From contig CAKSFP010000003.1 of the NCBI GenBank assembly GCA_934454585.1, positions 86,448 through 150,447 on the forward strand: a stretch of 64,000 nucleotides of DNA, in the 5' to 3' direction. Below the pieces are notes generated by a model that saw only the letters and a list, made by a program, of their open reading frames with translations, did no database searches and was not told the origin of the DNA. The position numbers and the translations under genes are program-made. Below are positions 18,252 through 26,526 of this stretch, piece by piece; the first letter of the stretch is position 1, and each line of letters opens with the position of its first letter. Source of the stretch: an uncultured Clostridia bacterium (lineage in GTDB: Bacteria; Bacillota; Clostridia; UMGS1810).

Positions 18252-19115
18252 ATGTTTTCAAGTATACGCAAAAAGCTGAATATCTCCGTGCTTATAATCG
18301 TCGGCGCCATACTGATTTTTTCTTTCTCGTCGCTGTACGGTTCATTCCGCATGATTCTTGATAAGAGCTATTCCGAGAGCACGGCGCGTTTTGCCAGGCA
18401 GGAAGTGTTCAACAGTTCGGTAACGCTTGCCACTGTGGCATCAAGCATAGACGCCATGACGAAGTTTAACGGCTTTGAATCGGCCGCGCGCACTTACAAC
18501 GCATATTTCATAAACAATGTACGAAACGCCATTCAATACTATCCTTATTACAATTCATTTGTCATGTTCTCGGACGGCGAACCGATGTATTACTTCGGAT
18601 ATATACACCGCGACAAAGCCATGCTGGACGATATATCCGCCGCAATAGGCGACGCCGACTCCGGCTGGAGCATATTCGACAACAAACTTATATATATACG
18701 CAAATATCGCACTGACGGCAAAACCGCCTATGCCGCATTCGGCATAAACACCGATGTAGCCGCGGCGGACTTTGCCTCGGACAACACCTTTGCCGGGCAC
18801 AACTGTGTTTATATAGCTGCGCAAAACGGCAACGGCATCATACTGCAGGGTGACAGCAAGACCGACTTTGACCCTGACGCATGCGCAGACAGATTCGGTT
18901 CTAAAATATATAGCGAAAAAATCGGCGGCACAAATCTTACCGCCCATATATCCAACCGCAGCGCATACACCGACAGACGAAGCGCAGCGACAGTTTCCCT
19001 ATGCATAATTGTCGGAACTCTGATCATGCTGATATGTTACCTGACCGTGAACAGGCTGGGGCTGGAGATAGAACATCAGCTTGACAAAATACACAATCAG
19101 ATGCAGAACTATTAG
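18252..19115 (+). CDS. Membrane sensor protein without a kinase domain (dCache-like)
   Basis: Two transmembrane segments (about 10-32 and 243-265) flank a 210-residue extracellular region with the length and layout of the Cache sensor of YesM-type kinases. The protein ends about 20 residues after the second membrane segment, in a short charged helix (IEHQLDKIHNQMQNY), so it has no HAMP, histidine or ATPase domain. The stop is followed at once by a good ribosome site and the regulator gene, so this does not look like a kinase gene cut short. A full kinase is encoded two genes on. It may act as a co-sensor that modulates that kinase; this is inference. Start chosen from AAGGAG 8 nt upstream. 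Confidence 0.8.
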   Translation: MFSSIRKKLNISVLIIVGAILIFSFSSLYGSFRMILDKSYSESTARFARQEVFNSSVTLATVASSIDAMTKFNGFESAARTYNAYFINNVRNAIQYYPYYNSFVMFSDGEPMYYFGYIHRDKAMLDDISAAIGDADSGWSIFDNKLIYIRKYRTDGKTAYAAFGINTDVAAADFASDNTFAGHNCVYIAAQNGNGIILQGDSKTDFDPDACADRFGSKIYSEKIGGTNLTAHISNRSAYTDRRSAATVSLCIIVGTLIMLICYLTVNRLGLEIEHQLDKIHNQMQNY

Positions 19116-19128
19116 GAGGTTTATAAAA

Positions 19129-20679
19129 ATGCTCAAAGTAATGCTCGTGGATGATGAGCCGCTCCTGCGCATGGGGCTGAAACAGGCGTTTGACTGGGAT
19201 TCGGTCGGCTGCGTGGTGGTTGCTGAGGCCGAAAACGGCGCCGAGGCTCTGGAAAAATACAACGACGCAAAACCCGACATAATCATAACCGACATAAGAA
19301 TGTCCGCCAAAGACGGTCTGCAGCTGATAGCGGCGCTGCGCGAAGAAAAAAGCGACGCCGAAATAATAGTGTTGTCCGGATACGACGATTTTTCCTATGC
19401 AAAACAAGCTATGGAGGCAGGAGTTTTTTCGTATCTGCTAAAGCCCGTAAATCTCGATGAGCTTGCAAACACTCTTAATTTGCTTAAAGAAAAAATCGAC
19501 CAAAAGCGCAAGACCGGTACGGCACTCTCGGCACTGCGCGCCGAGGAACTCATCATGAAATTGGCAAACGGCAGCGGCGGAGAAGAGATGCTGTGCGCAA
19601 ACGAGGATTTTTTCTCCAAACTGCCAAAAAATTTTATCACCGCAGTAATTGCTGTCGACAACAAAAGTGCCCTGGGTGACAGACTGATAAAAGTGTCGCA
19701 TATTCTGAGAGGATGCACAGACGACCTGTTGGCGGAAAGCGAAAACTTCATTGTGCGCTGTATGCTTGAACAAACCAAGTATATGCTGACTATTTTCACA
19801 CAAAATGTGCACTCATACGATGATGCGATGCATTCGCTTGAAAAATTTCTTGCCGACTTCCGCGAAAAATCCGGCGCAACGGCAACCATAGGCATAAGCG
19901 GAATATGCCGCAATCTCAAGATGATTTCAAAAGCATACGACCAGGCTGAGCAGGCACTGCGCCACAAGGCAATTGCCGGCAACAACAGAATAATAGATTT
20001 CATCCGTGTGCATACAGGTGTGCCGGGAGAGTACGACATGACCAAAGAGGAGATGAACGCCGTGTGCGCCGCAGCAAAAGAAAAAAATTGCGATGCCGCA
20101 CGCGCCGTAGTCAACAAATATTTTTCGCGGCTGCATGAGTTTTCAAATGTTTCCATAGGCAGAGTTCGTGCACGCATTGCGGAACTGGGCATAATGATTG
20201 TGAACGCAACAGCGTCGGGCACCGACACCATGAATATGATATACGGCAGAGCCGTAAACCCTGTTGAGGAGTTGCAAAACATGGAGCTGATAAGCGATAT
20301 CAAAGAGTGGATTCTCTCACTCATCGCCTGTCTTGAAAGTGTCAATCTGCCGATTGCCGACAACATAAAAAACGAGACTGTACGCCAAGCGGTGGGATAT
20401 ATCGTGGCTCATTACAGCAAGCCCATAACCATAGAATGGGTTGCCGGCAAGATGTTTGTCAGCCCCAGGCACATATCGCGGTGTTTCCGCTCGGAACTCG
20501 GCATGACATTTAACGACTGCCTCACGAAATATCGCATATCAAGGGCAGAATCCCTGCTTGCAGACGGCGGTCACAAAATATATGAGGTAGCCCGGCTTGT
20601 CGGCTACAATGACAGCAAATATTTCTGCAAACTGTTCAAAAAAATAACCGGCAAGACGCCGCAGGAATATAAAAAGTAA
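19129..20679 (+). CDS. YesN-type response regulator with AraC-family DNA-binding domain, 516 aa
   Basis: The start at 19129 follows AGGAGG by 9 nt. An N-terminal receiver domain (1-120) shows the acidic pocket Asp8-Asp9, phospho-acceptor Asp55 in IIITDIRM and the SGYDDF and LLKPV motifs. A middle helical region (about 130-400) is typical of YesN proteins. The C-terminal AraC double helix-turn-helix (about 410-516) includes ITIEWVAGKMFVSPRHISRCF and VARLVGYNDSKYFCKLFKKITG. These regulators control neighbouring sugar importers; here the divergent region 1 operon is the natural target. The partner kinase gene begins 11 bp downstream. Confidence 0.93.
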   Translation: MLKVMLVDDEPLLRMGLKQAFDWDSVGCVVVAEAENGAEALEKYNDAKPDIIITDIRMSAKDGLQLIAALREEKSDAEIIVLSGYDDFSYAKQAMEAGVFSYLLKPVNLDELANTLNLLKEKIDQKRKTGTALSALRAEELIMKLANGSGGEEMLCANEDFFSKLPKNFITAVIAVDNKSALGDRLIKVSHILRGCTDDLLAESENFIVRCMLEQTKYMLTIFTQNVHSYDDAMHSLEKFLADFREKSGATATIGISGICRNLKMISKAYDQAEQALRHKAIAGNNRIIDFIRVHTGVPGEYDMTKEEMNAVCAAAKEKNCDAARAVVNKYFSRLHEFSNVSIGRVRARIAELGIMIVNATASGTDTMNMIYGRAVNPVEELQNMELISDIKEWILSLIACLESVNLPIADNIKNETVRQAVGYIVAHYSKPITIEWVAGKMFVSPRHISRCFRSELGMTFNDCLTKYRISRAESLLADGGHKIYEVARLVGYNDSKYFCKLFKKITGKTPQEYKK

Positions 20680-20690
20680 GGTGTGAACTC

Positions 20691-22415
20691 ATGAAAATAT
20701 CATTTAACAAAATAGCTCAAATTTTCTCATACAAGTTCATACTCTCCGCAATAATAATCTTCTTCACCGTGGCGCCGAGCCTTTGCACATATCTTACGCT
20801 GAAAAGCTATGTCAACAATGTGGTCATGAACGAATATATTACCGACTGCATGAATGCCGTTGAGACAAAACTCAGCGACACAGTGTCAAACCTGATCTAT
20901 CGGCTCAACACCATGTCGCTGTATTTTACGGGCAACCACAGGATGTATATATCGCTGCTCGACAAATCAAAAACCTATGACGAGATTTACTCCGAGGTCG
21001 GCAGCTTTGTAACACCGTACCTAAAAAGCACCATAATAGAAGGCGTGTGCATCATAGCGCGCGATGGCAGAGTGTACAACTATTCCCCTGTCGAGCCGAC
21101 TGACGACATAAAGAGCGGCTCCATTGCACAAAGTCTTTCCACGACTACTCTGTGGGTGTCCGATGAATGTATAAAATCGGGTGATTCTTACTATATTATG
21201 ACCGGCAAAAAACTCTATAACTACTTCAACGGATATGACGGCGGTTATATCATCATGTATATAAACGAGAATGTCTTTTCTCAGATGTACTCAAACTACA
21301 CTTTTGCCGACAGTACATTTTTCATCACGCGTAACGGGCACATAATATCTCATGCAAACAAAGCCCTCATCGGTGCCGACTACACTTTTACAAACGAATT
21401 TTTCAACACAAGCGACAGCATAAAGATAAACGATGACACCATAATCAGCAGACGCCCCATAAACACCAACGGAATCATAGGTAACCTGGATATAGTAAGC
21501 ATAAATTCATTTGAAACATTCAACGGTATGCTGTCCGACATGAACAAGAAATTTCTGCTCCTGTCGGTCGCCATCGTGATTGTGTCTATCGCTCTTGCAA
21601 TTGTGATATCGTCAAAGCTTCTGTCAGAGATAGAAATTTTGCGCCGCAATGTGATGAACTTCGGCAAGTCACCGTCAAACTACGAACCGATTTTCAAGCT
21701 AAACGAGATAAAAGCACTCGAAAACGACTTTTCAAACATGACACGACGCATAACAAAGCTTATCAAAAACATTGGCGAGGAAAAGGAAAAACAAAAGGTT
21801 GCCGAGCTTGCCGCACTGCAAGCGCAGATCAACCCGCACTTTATCTACAACACTCTCGATTCTGTGGCATGGCTTGCCATTATGGACGGCAACAACAAGA
21901 TTTACAATATAATCTGCTCACTTGCAAACTTTTTTCGCATATCGCTCAACAGCGGCAAGAGCACCATATCGGTGAACGAAGAAATCGAACATGTGAAAAA
22001 CTTTGTCAGCATAGAAACGGCGCGTTTCCCCGATAAATTTACCGTTACTTACGACATTGCGCCCGACATAAGCGAGGTGCAGATAATAAAGATCATTCTC
22101 CAACCGCTTGTGGAAAATTCAATAAAGCACGGCTTTGACAACATGAAAAACGGCGGCAAGGTCCACATAAGCGGACAGCGCACGGGGATTGACACGATAG
22201 AGTTTGTCGTCAGCGACAATGGCTGCGGCTTTGACGGAGATTTTCTTAACATACCGGCTGAGAATCAAAAGCACAAGTCCGGCTATGGACTCAAAAATAT
22301 AAATGACCGCCTCATCTTGGCGTACGGAACAGACTGCGGGCTCAAAATCGACAGTACGCCCGACCGTGGCACAAGCGTTACGGTAAGGATTAAGACGAAA
22401 CCGAGAAATGTGTGA
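20691..22415 (+). CDS. YesM-type sensor histidine kinase, 574 aa
   Basis: Two membrane segments (about 15-37 and 283-303) enclose a Cache-type extracellular sensor. A HAMP-like linker follows, then the His_kinase domain with phospho-acceptor His383 in LQAQINPHFIYNTLDSVAWL and a C-terminal ATPase domain (N box NSIKHG, G1 DNGCGF, G2 GYGLKNINDRL). This is the standard partner of YesN-type regulators and should phosphorylate the product of the preceding gene on sensing an extracellular sugar, possibly presented by the binding lipoprotein. It is the last gene of the plus-strand operon. Confidence 0.93.
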   Translation: MKISFNKIAQIFSYKFILSAIIIFFTVAPSLCTYLTLKSYVNNVVMNEYITDCMNAVETKLSDTVSNLIYRLNTMSLYFTGNHRMYISLLDKSKTYDEIYSEVGSFVTPYLKSTIIEGVCIIARDGRVYNYSPVEPTDDIKSGSIAQSLSTTTLWVSDECIKSGDSYYIMTGKKLYNYFNGYDGGYIIMYINENVFSQMYSNYTFADSTFFITRNGHIISHANKALIGADYTFTNEFFNTSDSIKINDDTIISRRPINTNGIIGNLDIVSINSFETFNGMLSDMNKKFLLLSVAIVIVSIALAIVISSKLLSEIEILRRNVMNFGKSPSNYEPIFKLNEIKALENDFSNMTRRITKLIKNIGEEKEKQKVAELAALQAQINPHFIYNTLDSVAWLAIMDGNNKIYNIICSLANFFRISLNSGKSTISVNEEIEHVKNFVSIETARFPDKFTVTYDIAPDISEVQIIKIILQPLVENSIKHGFDNMKNGGKVHISGQRTGIDTIEFVVSDNGCGFDGDFLNIPAENQKHKSGYGLKNINDRLILAYGTDCGLKIDSTPDRGTSVTVRIKTKPRNV

Positions 22416-22868
22416 TTTTCGCTGTGCTCATATTCATCATATCTCAAATGCGGGTTTGCAATCTACAAATAATGAGACTCAAACACTCATCGGCAGTGTG
22501 GGATTTTTCTCGTTTCATCCGCTCAAACATTTTCAAAAATGTCTTTACACAAAACCGCATTTAGGCGAATCTCGAAAATTTTCACCGCGAAACATAAAAA
22601 ATACCCGCCGCCGGCGATTAAAATTCCGCAAACGACGGGGAAAATTTTTGTCTTTATACCGTCAATAACACACATTGAAAGCCGGACGCATATACAATTA
22701 AGGCAGGAAAGCCTAAACTCGACTATCCTGCCCATTAAAAACAGATATTTTGTCATAGAGAAATCTAATTTACAGAAAAACCCCACACGCCCGCGCGATA
22801 TATGTATCGGTTAAACATCATCGAATCGTTTCATTTTTTGCCCATATAACAAAAGTGCCATTCGATAA
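22416..22868. other. Gene-free 453-bp convergent intergenic region
   Basis: Lies between the ends of the YesM-type kinase gene (plus) and the alpha/beta hydrolase gene (minus). Frames in it have no ribosome site and no recognisable protein. Apart from one imperfect hairpin near 22604-22639, nothing structured was seen. It also marks the visible drop from GC-rich codon use on the left to AT-rich codon use on the right. Confidence 0.6.
22604..22639. terminator. Weak candidate terminator between convergent operons
   Basis: CCCGCCG (22604-22610) can pair, with one mismatch, to CGACGGG (22633-22639). The hairpin has a T-rich stretch after it on the plus strand and an A-rich stretch before it, so it could serve both directions. 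The stem is imperfect and the loop long. Confidence 0.3.
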
Positions 22869-23570
22869 TTATAAATATTTAACAATAAAGTCAGCAATAG
22901 GATTATTATCATCAAGCCCGTGTGGATGATGACCACATCCGTTTTTCAGATATTTCGCAATAATTCCACCGTTTTTCTTGTAATAATCATAAAGAATCTC
23001 ACCGTTTTCTTCGTAAGGAACTATATTATCCGAAAGTCCGCATACCAAAATAATCGGTATGTTGTTTTTCACCAATATGTCCAATTTATCTATGGGATTT
23101 TCACGGTATGATATAAGCTTGCTCAAGGAAATTCCCATAGCATTCTCAAATTCATCCCACATACAATTCTCCGCATTTCCTATGCCTGCAGGGCAGCTTA
23201 AAAGATTGAGCACCGGCGCATCGAGATAAAGTACCGAAACCATCTCCGGAAACTCTGCCGCAAATTTTGTGCCTATCAATCCCCCGCAACTCATTCCTAT
23301 AATTCCGAATTTCTTTTCAAATCCGTATTTATCTGCAAGAAAATCCGCGAAACGCTTCTTTCTCAAGATATCTGCATCCTTGCACCATCTTGTTTCATTT
23401 TCGATATACGCTAAATTTATGCCTCTTTCAAGCAATAAATTTTGAGTATCCGGAAAGGCGTCAAAATACTCCGTTTTCATAACCCACTTATATGTTCTTG
23501 TTTCTTCGGCGGCAAAGACAACCTTCGCATTTTTTCCTTCAAATTCAAATTCAATAATCTTGTTATCCAT
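22869..23570 (-). CDS. Alpha/beta-hydrolase family protein
   Basis: The ATG at 23570 (MDNKIIEF) has GGGGGTG 9 nt upstream; an ATG two codons earlier is closer to that site and less likely. The nucleophile elbow GMSCGG, an acid region CGLSDNIVPYE and a C-terminal His in NGCGHHPHG form a plausible Ser-Asp-His triad at the spacing of the family. There is no signal peptide, so the enzyme is cytoplasmic. It is the last gene of the region 2 run, suggesting removal of an ester group from imported sugars, but the substrate is unknown. Confidence 0.8.
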   Translation of the reverse strand: MDNKIIEFEFEGKNAKVVFAAEETRTYKWVMKTEYFDAFPDTQNLLLERGINLAYIENETRWCKDADILRKKRFADFLADKYGFEKKFGIIGMSCGGLIGTKFAAEFPEMVSVLYLDAPVLNLLSCPAGIGNAENCMWDEFENAMGISLSKLISYRENPIDKLDILVKNNIPIILVCGLSDNIVPYEENGEILYDYYKKNGGIIAKYLKNGCGHHPHGLDDNNPIADFIVKYL

Positions 23571-23619
23571 TATCATACTCACCCCCAAAAGTTCTCAATA
23601 CAAAGCTATATGCAGTGAT

Positions 23620-23895
23620 TTATTTAGACTTTTTTTCACGATAATAATTTATCATGTATAAAACGATATCACACCCTACCATTGTAAGATTGAATATATA
23701 AAATATTGCAACATACCATTTGAATACGGGTGCCGTAAGTTTTGATATTATTCCAAAAATATATGCCAAAAAAATCATTATTAAAAAAAATATACTCTTT
23801 CCCTTTGTCGATTTTGTTCTAATGGATTTCATAACATTTATCGGCCATGATATCCCAAAAGATACTATCATTAAAATTTCAAATACTTCAGACAT
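23620..23895 (-). CDS. Small PQ-loop/SemiSWEET-like membrane protein, 91 aa
   Basis: Three hydrophobic segments and the loop ISWPINVMKSIRTKSTKGKS after the first one resemble the Pro-containing first-helix motif and RTKSTKG turn of half-size PQ-loop proteins. Those form dimeric bacterial sugar carriers or related proteins of unknown cargo. The Gln of the PQ pair is replaced (PI), so transport is not certain. A strong AGGGAGGG site precedes the ATG. It lies between a hydrolase gene and a DMT transporter gene in the region 2 run. Confidence 0.7.
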   Translation of the reverse strand: MSEVFEILMIVSFGISWPINVMKSIRTKSTKGKSIFFLIMIFLAYIFGIISKLTAPVFKWYVAIFYIFNLTMVGCDIVLYMINYYREKKSK

Positions 23896-23929
23896 TTATT
23901 TGCCCTCCCTATATTGTTTTGGACTGAAT

Positions 23930-24814
23930 CTATAAAAAGAACAGTGTTCCGACAAAACACACCGCCAAACTTAACGCCAGCCTAAGTGAGGTTCTTTCTC
24001 TGTATACGACGCCTCCGATAATCGCAGAAAAGATTATGCTCCCTCCGGTTATAAACGGGTAAAGCACGGTTGCGGGTAGCTTGCTTGCACCTTTTAGCTG
24101 CAGCATGAACGAAACTCCGCTCGCAACAGCAGATGCCGCAATTATCACAAGTGCTCTCGGTATATTGTTCATATTAACATTTTTCTCTGTAATTTTATTT
24201 TTTACAGTCAGAAAAATCGCTCCGGAAATTAAGAATTTGAACATACCACCAAAAGCAACAAAATCGGACGCACTTACCGTTTTATAGATTGTTTGTGTTT
24301 GATGAATCTTTGATACAATACTTACACAACCGTTAAGAAGAAAAACGGCAATACACATAATTATTTCCTTACGAGCTGAATTTAAGTTGCTTAGGTTAGC
24401 CAAAACCACACTCGCAATAATCAATATCAGCCCTGCTGTCCTTAAATATGTAAAAGGTTCATTCAAAAACGCGATTCCAAGGATATACGGTATGACCATT
24501 CCTCCGCTCATAAGCGAAAGTGTATACATGGCCATCGAACCCAATGATTTCAATATTTTGAAGCCTAATATTGTATAGCATATAACAAGCGTTTCTTCAA
24601 TCGCCGCCATTACACACGAGTATATGGAAAAACCAATCTTAAATCCCTTGAATATAAGAAAGATTGCCGTAGTTGAAAACCCGAGTAATGTGTTAAAAAA
24701 CAAAGCGGCATATAAAGACGCTCCATATGATTTTTGATATTGCTTGTTAATCGCAAAATTAATTCCCAGCAGCAGAGCCGAAAAAACCAGCATTAAATAA
24801 TACACTTTTCTCAT
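23930..24814 (-). CDS. EamA/DMT-family transporter, 294 aa
   Basis: Ten hydrophobic segments in two five-helix halves, with small-residue motifs such as GGMVIPYILGIAFLNEPF in the first half and ending GGVVYRERTSLRLALSLAVCFVGTLFFL. This is the layout of the drug/metabolite transporter superfamily, whose members export or import small metabolites. A second, divergent DMT gene lies at 27270-28199 in the same run. The substrate is not predictable. ATG has GGAG 6 nt upstream. Confidence 0.85.
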   Translation of the reverse strand: MRKVYYLMLVFSALLLGINFAINKQYQKSYGASLYAALFFNTLLGFSTTAIFLIFKGFKIGFSIYSCVMAAIEETLVICYTILGFKILKSLGSMAMYTLSLMSGGMVIPYILGIAFLNEPFTYLRTAGLILIIASVVLANLSNLNSARKEIIMCIAVFLLNGCVSIVSKIHQTQTIYKTVSASDFVAFGGMFKFLISGAIFLTVKNKITEKNVNMNNIPRALVIIAASAVASGVSFMLQLKGASKLPATVLYPFITGGSIIFSAIIGGVVYRERTSLRLALSLAVCFVGTLFFL

Positions 24815-24836
24815 TTAACTCCAATTCATAAAATAT

Positions 24837-25490
24837 TTATAATGCAGAAAGAAAACCGTATAATCTTTCGGCAATCTTTCTTGCTCCCTTATCCGAAGGA
24901 TGAAGTCCATCCGGCATATACTCTTTTTTTATAATTTCCACTTTCGGCTGCATACCGCTGATGTTGAATAAGTCAAGTACGGGCAAGCCATAATATCCTG
25001 CGACCTCTTTTATAATGGAAACATATCCCGAAAGCGGCATCTCATTCGGAGTTCCGTTGTCTTTTGTTTTTACATCCTCGGTCTCCCTGTGCAGCGGTGT
25101 CATGAATACAATATCCGCATTCGGATATTTGTTTATCAGTTTCTCGCACAAAATACGCATAGCCCCGTAAAATGTATACTCACTCTGCGAGTTAAAATCG
25201 CCTATTTTGGCGTCACCATGAGCAAAATCATTTGTTCCTCCAAACACAACAATAACATCCGCTCCGCTGTCCATTTCATCCGCGCGCTCCAGAAAATCTC
25301 TGTCACACTGCTCACATTCGGATCTTTCGGTTTGTCTTGCAATTCTCGTTCCGCTGAGACCATAGTTTTTTACAATGGCTCCCGAAAGTTCCGCAAACAC
25401 AGGCACATAACTCTTGTCATAAGATGACGCTCCTGCTCCTTCTGTTATACTGTCGCCAAGAAAAAACACTTTTTTATCCGCTAATTTCAT
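24837..25490 (-). CDS. SGNH/GDSL-family hydrolase, intact active site, 217 aa
   Basis: ATG at 25490 follows GGAGGGT by about 4-5 nt. Block I FFLGDSITEGAG provides catalytic Ser14, block III VVFGGTNDFAHGD the oxyanion Asn, and block V PDGLHPSD the Asp and His. The protein has no signal peptide and is close in length to a minimal SGNH esterase. In a sugar-degrading operon it is most likely a carbohydrate acetyl-esterase acting in the cytoplasm. It contrasts with the two SGNH domains in this window that have lost these residues. Confidence 0.88.
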   Translation of the reverse strand: MKLADKKVFFLGDSITEGAGASSYDKSYVPVFAELSGAIVKNYGLSGTRIARQTERSECEQCDRDFLERADEMDSGADVIVVFGGTNDFAHGDAKIGDFNSQSEYTFYGAMRILCEKLINKYPNADIVFMTPLHRETEDVKTKDNGTPNEMPLSGYVSIIKEVAGYYGLPVLDLFNISGMQPKVEIIKKEYMPDGLHPSDKGARKIAERLYGFLSAL

Positions 25491-25521
25491 TTGCACCCTC
25501 CTCCTTATCAAATACCTTTAA

Positions 25522-25785
25522 TAGCCATTTGTAAAATTACCAAAATGCACATCTTGGGCGCATTTCAATTGCATAAACAGGTTTAGTTTTCTCCGCTTTA
25601 TGAATCCCACCACCGCTAACGCGGTCCCCCTCCCTTTGGCAAGGGAGGCTTTCTCCATCAGCACAAACTGTCGACCGAGCGAAAGGCTCCCTTGCTAAAG
25701 GGAGCTGGCGGCGTAGCCGTCTGAGGGATTCAAAAAGTGCAAAAAGTTATCCACATTTTTTAGTTCGTAATTTTACAATCGACTA
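25522..25785. repeat. Miniature inverted-repeat element with 12-bp target duplication
   Basis: A 264-bp non-coding element fills the 315-bp gap between two operon genes. Its ends are inverted repeats (TAGCCATTTGTAAAATTAC at left, matching the complement of GTAATTTTACAATCGACTA at right). AAATACCTTTAA flanks it on both sides (25510-25521 and 25786-25797), as expected for a target duplication. Inside are nested palindromes (TGAATCCC/GGGATTCA, CTCCCTTTGGCAAGGGAG, CTCCCTTGCTAAAGGGAG). A diverged, longer copy is at 6669-7055. There is no coding capacity, so it would need a transposase supplied elsewhere. Confidence 0.88.
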
Positions 25786-25805
25786 AAATACCTTTAACCA
25801 TGCTA

Positions 25806-26507
25806 TCATAATTCCTTTATTATTTTGACATCTTCCTTTGAAACCTCAACATCAAAATTATCATAATCGCAAGATGCTTTTCTCCCCGCAAGAGTATGAA
25901 ACCATGTGAGCGCAAGCAAATATCGTCCGATACCCAAATCCGCATGAAATGTATCTCGATGAATGCGCTTAATACCCGCATCAAGTGCACCCATCATCAT
26001 CTCTCCGGATGGAATAATCCCGTCTGCACATATCAGTTTAGCCGCCTTTTCATATGAATCTCTTATCCTTTCGAGCATATTGTGAGGATCTATGAAACCC
26101 ACTTCGCGCAGTCTTTCGCTTCCCATTTCATATGCCCAGGTTTGATGCATCAGTATTTTTGATTTGGATGAATAAAGCCTTACATAATCAGCAAGATGTT
26201 CCAAAAAAGGCACATATGTATCAAAGAAAGGTGCATTCTGACTTACTTGCTGCAAAGTTACATAATCCCACTCATCGCTTGTCAATGCCTGTTTTATGCT
26301 GACCATATTTCCTATATCCTCACCGTTGAGTTCATATGCATAATTTGCCTTGTCCTCAGTCATATTAACAAAATGCTGTCCAAGCGAGCAACCGCCTATA
26401 TACAAATTCACACACTTGAATTCCTCACCTTCATTCAATGCCACCTTTTGCAGATAGCGCTGCGCATCCTGCGAAAAACTATTTCCGATTGACAATATTT
26501 TTTTCAT
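25806..26507 (-). CDS. SGNH-fold protein, DUF4886-like, 233 aa
   Basis: Begins KKILSIGNSFSQDAQRYLQ, the DUF4886 variant of SGNH block I (GNSFS instead of GDS), and has DTFHADLGIGRYL near the C-terminus, giving the Asp and His of block V. Ser10 is the predicted nucleophile. There is no signal peptide. Members are poorly characterised; a cytoplasmic deacetylase for sugars fits the context. It is separated from the next SGNH gene by the inserted repeat element. Ribosome site GGAGG lies about 7 nt from the ATG. Confidence 0.82.
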   Translation of the reverse strand: MKKILSIGNSFSQDAQRYLQKVALNEGEEFKCVNLYIGGCSLGQHFVNMTEDKANYAYELNGEDIGNMVSIKQALTSDEWDYVTLQQVSQNAPFFDTYVPFLEHLADYVRLYSSKSKILMHQTWAYEMGSERLREVGFIDPHNMLERIRDSYEKAAKLICADGIIPSGEMMMGALDAGIKRIHRDTFHADLGIGRYLLALTWFHTLAGRKASCDYDNFDVEVSKEDVKIIKEL

Positions 26508-26526
26508 AACGAACCTCCGTAAAATT

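Noticed and set aside
19085..19131. A frameshift that would have split a kinase into the sensor protein and a remainder
   Set aside because: No histidine or ATPase motifs lie between the sensor stop and the regulator start; the regulator begins 13 bp later with its own ribosome site.
19395..20366. A 323-codon open frame antisense to the AraC-type regulator gene
   Set aside because: It has no ribosome site, its composition follows the codon bias of the sense gene, and the sense protein is a clear regulator.
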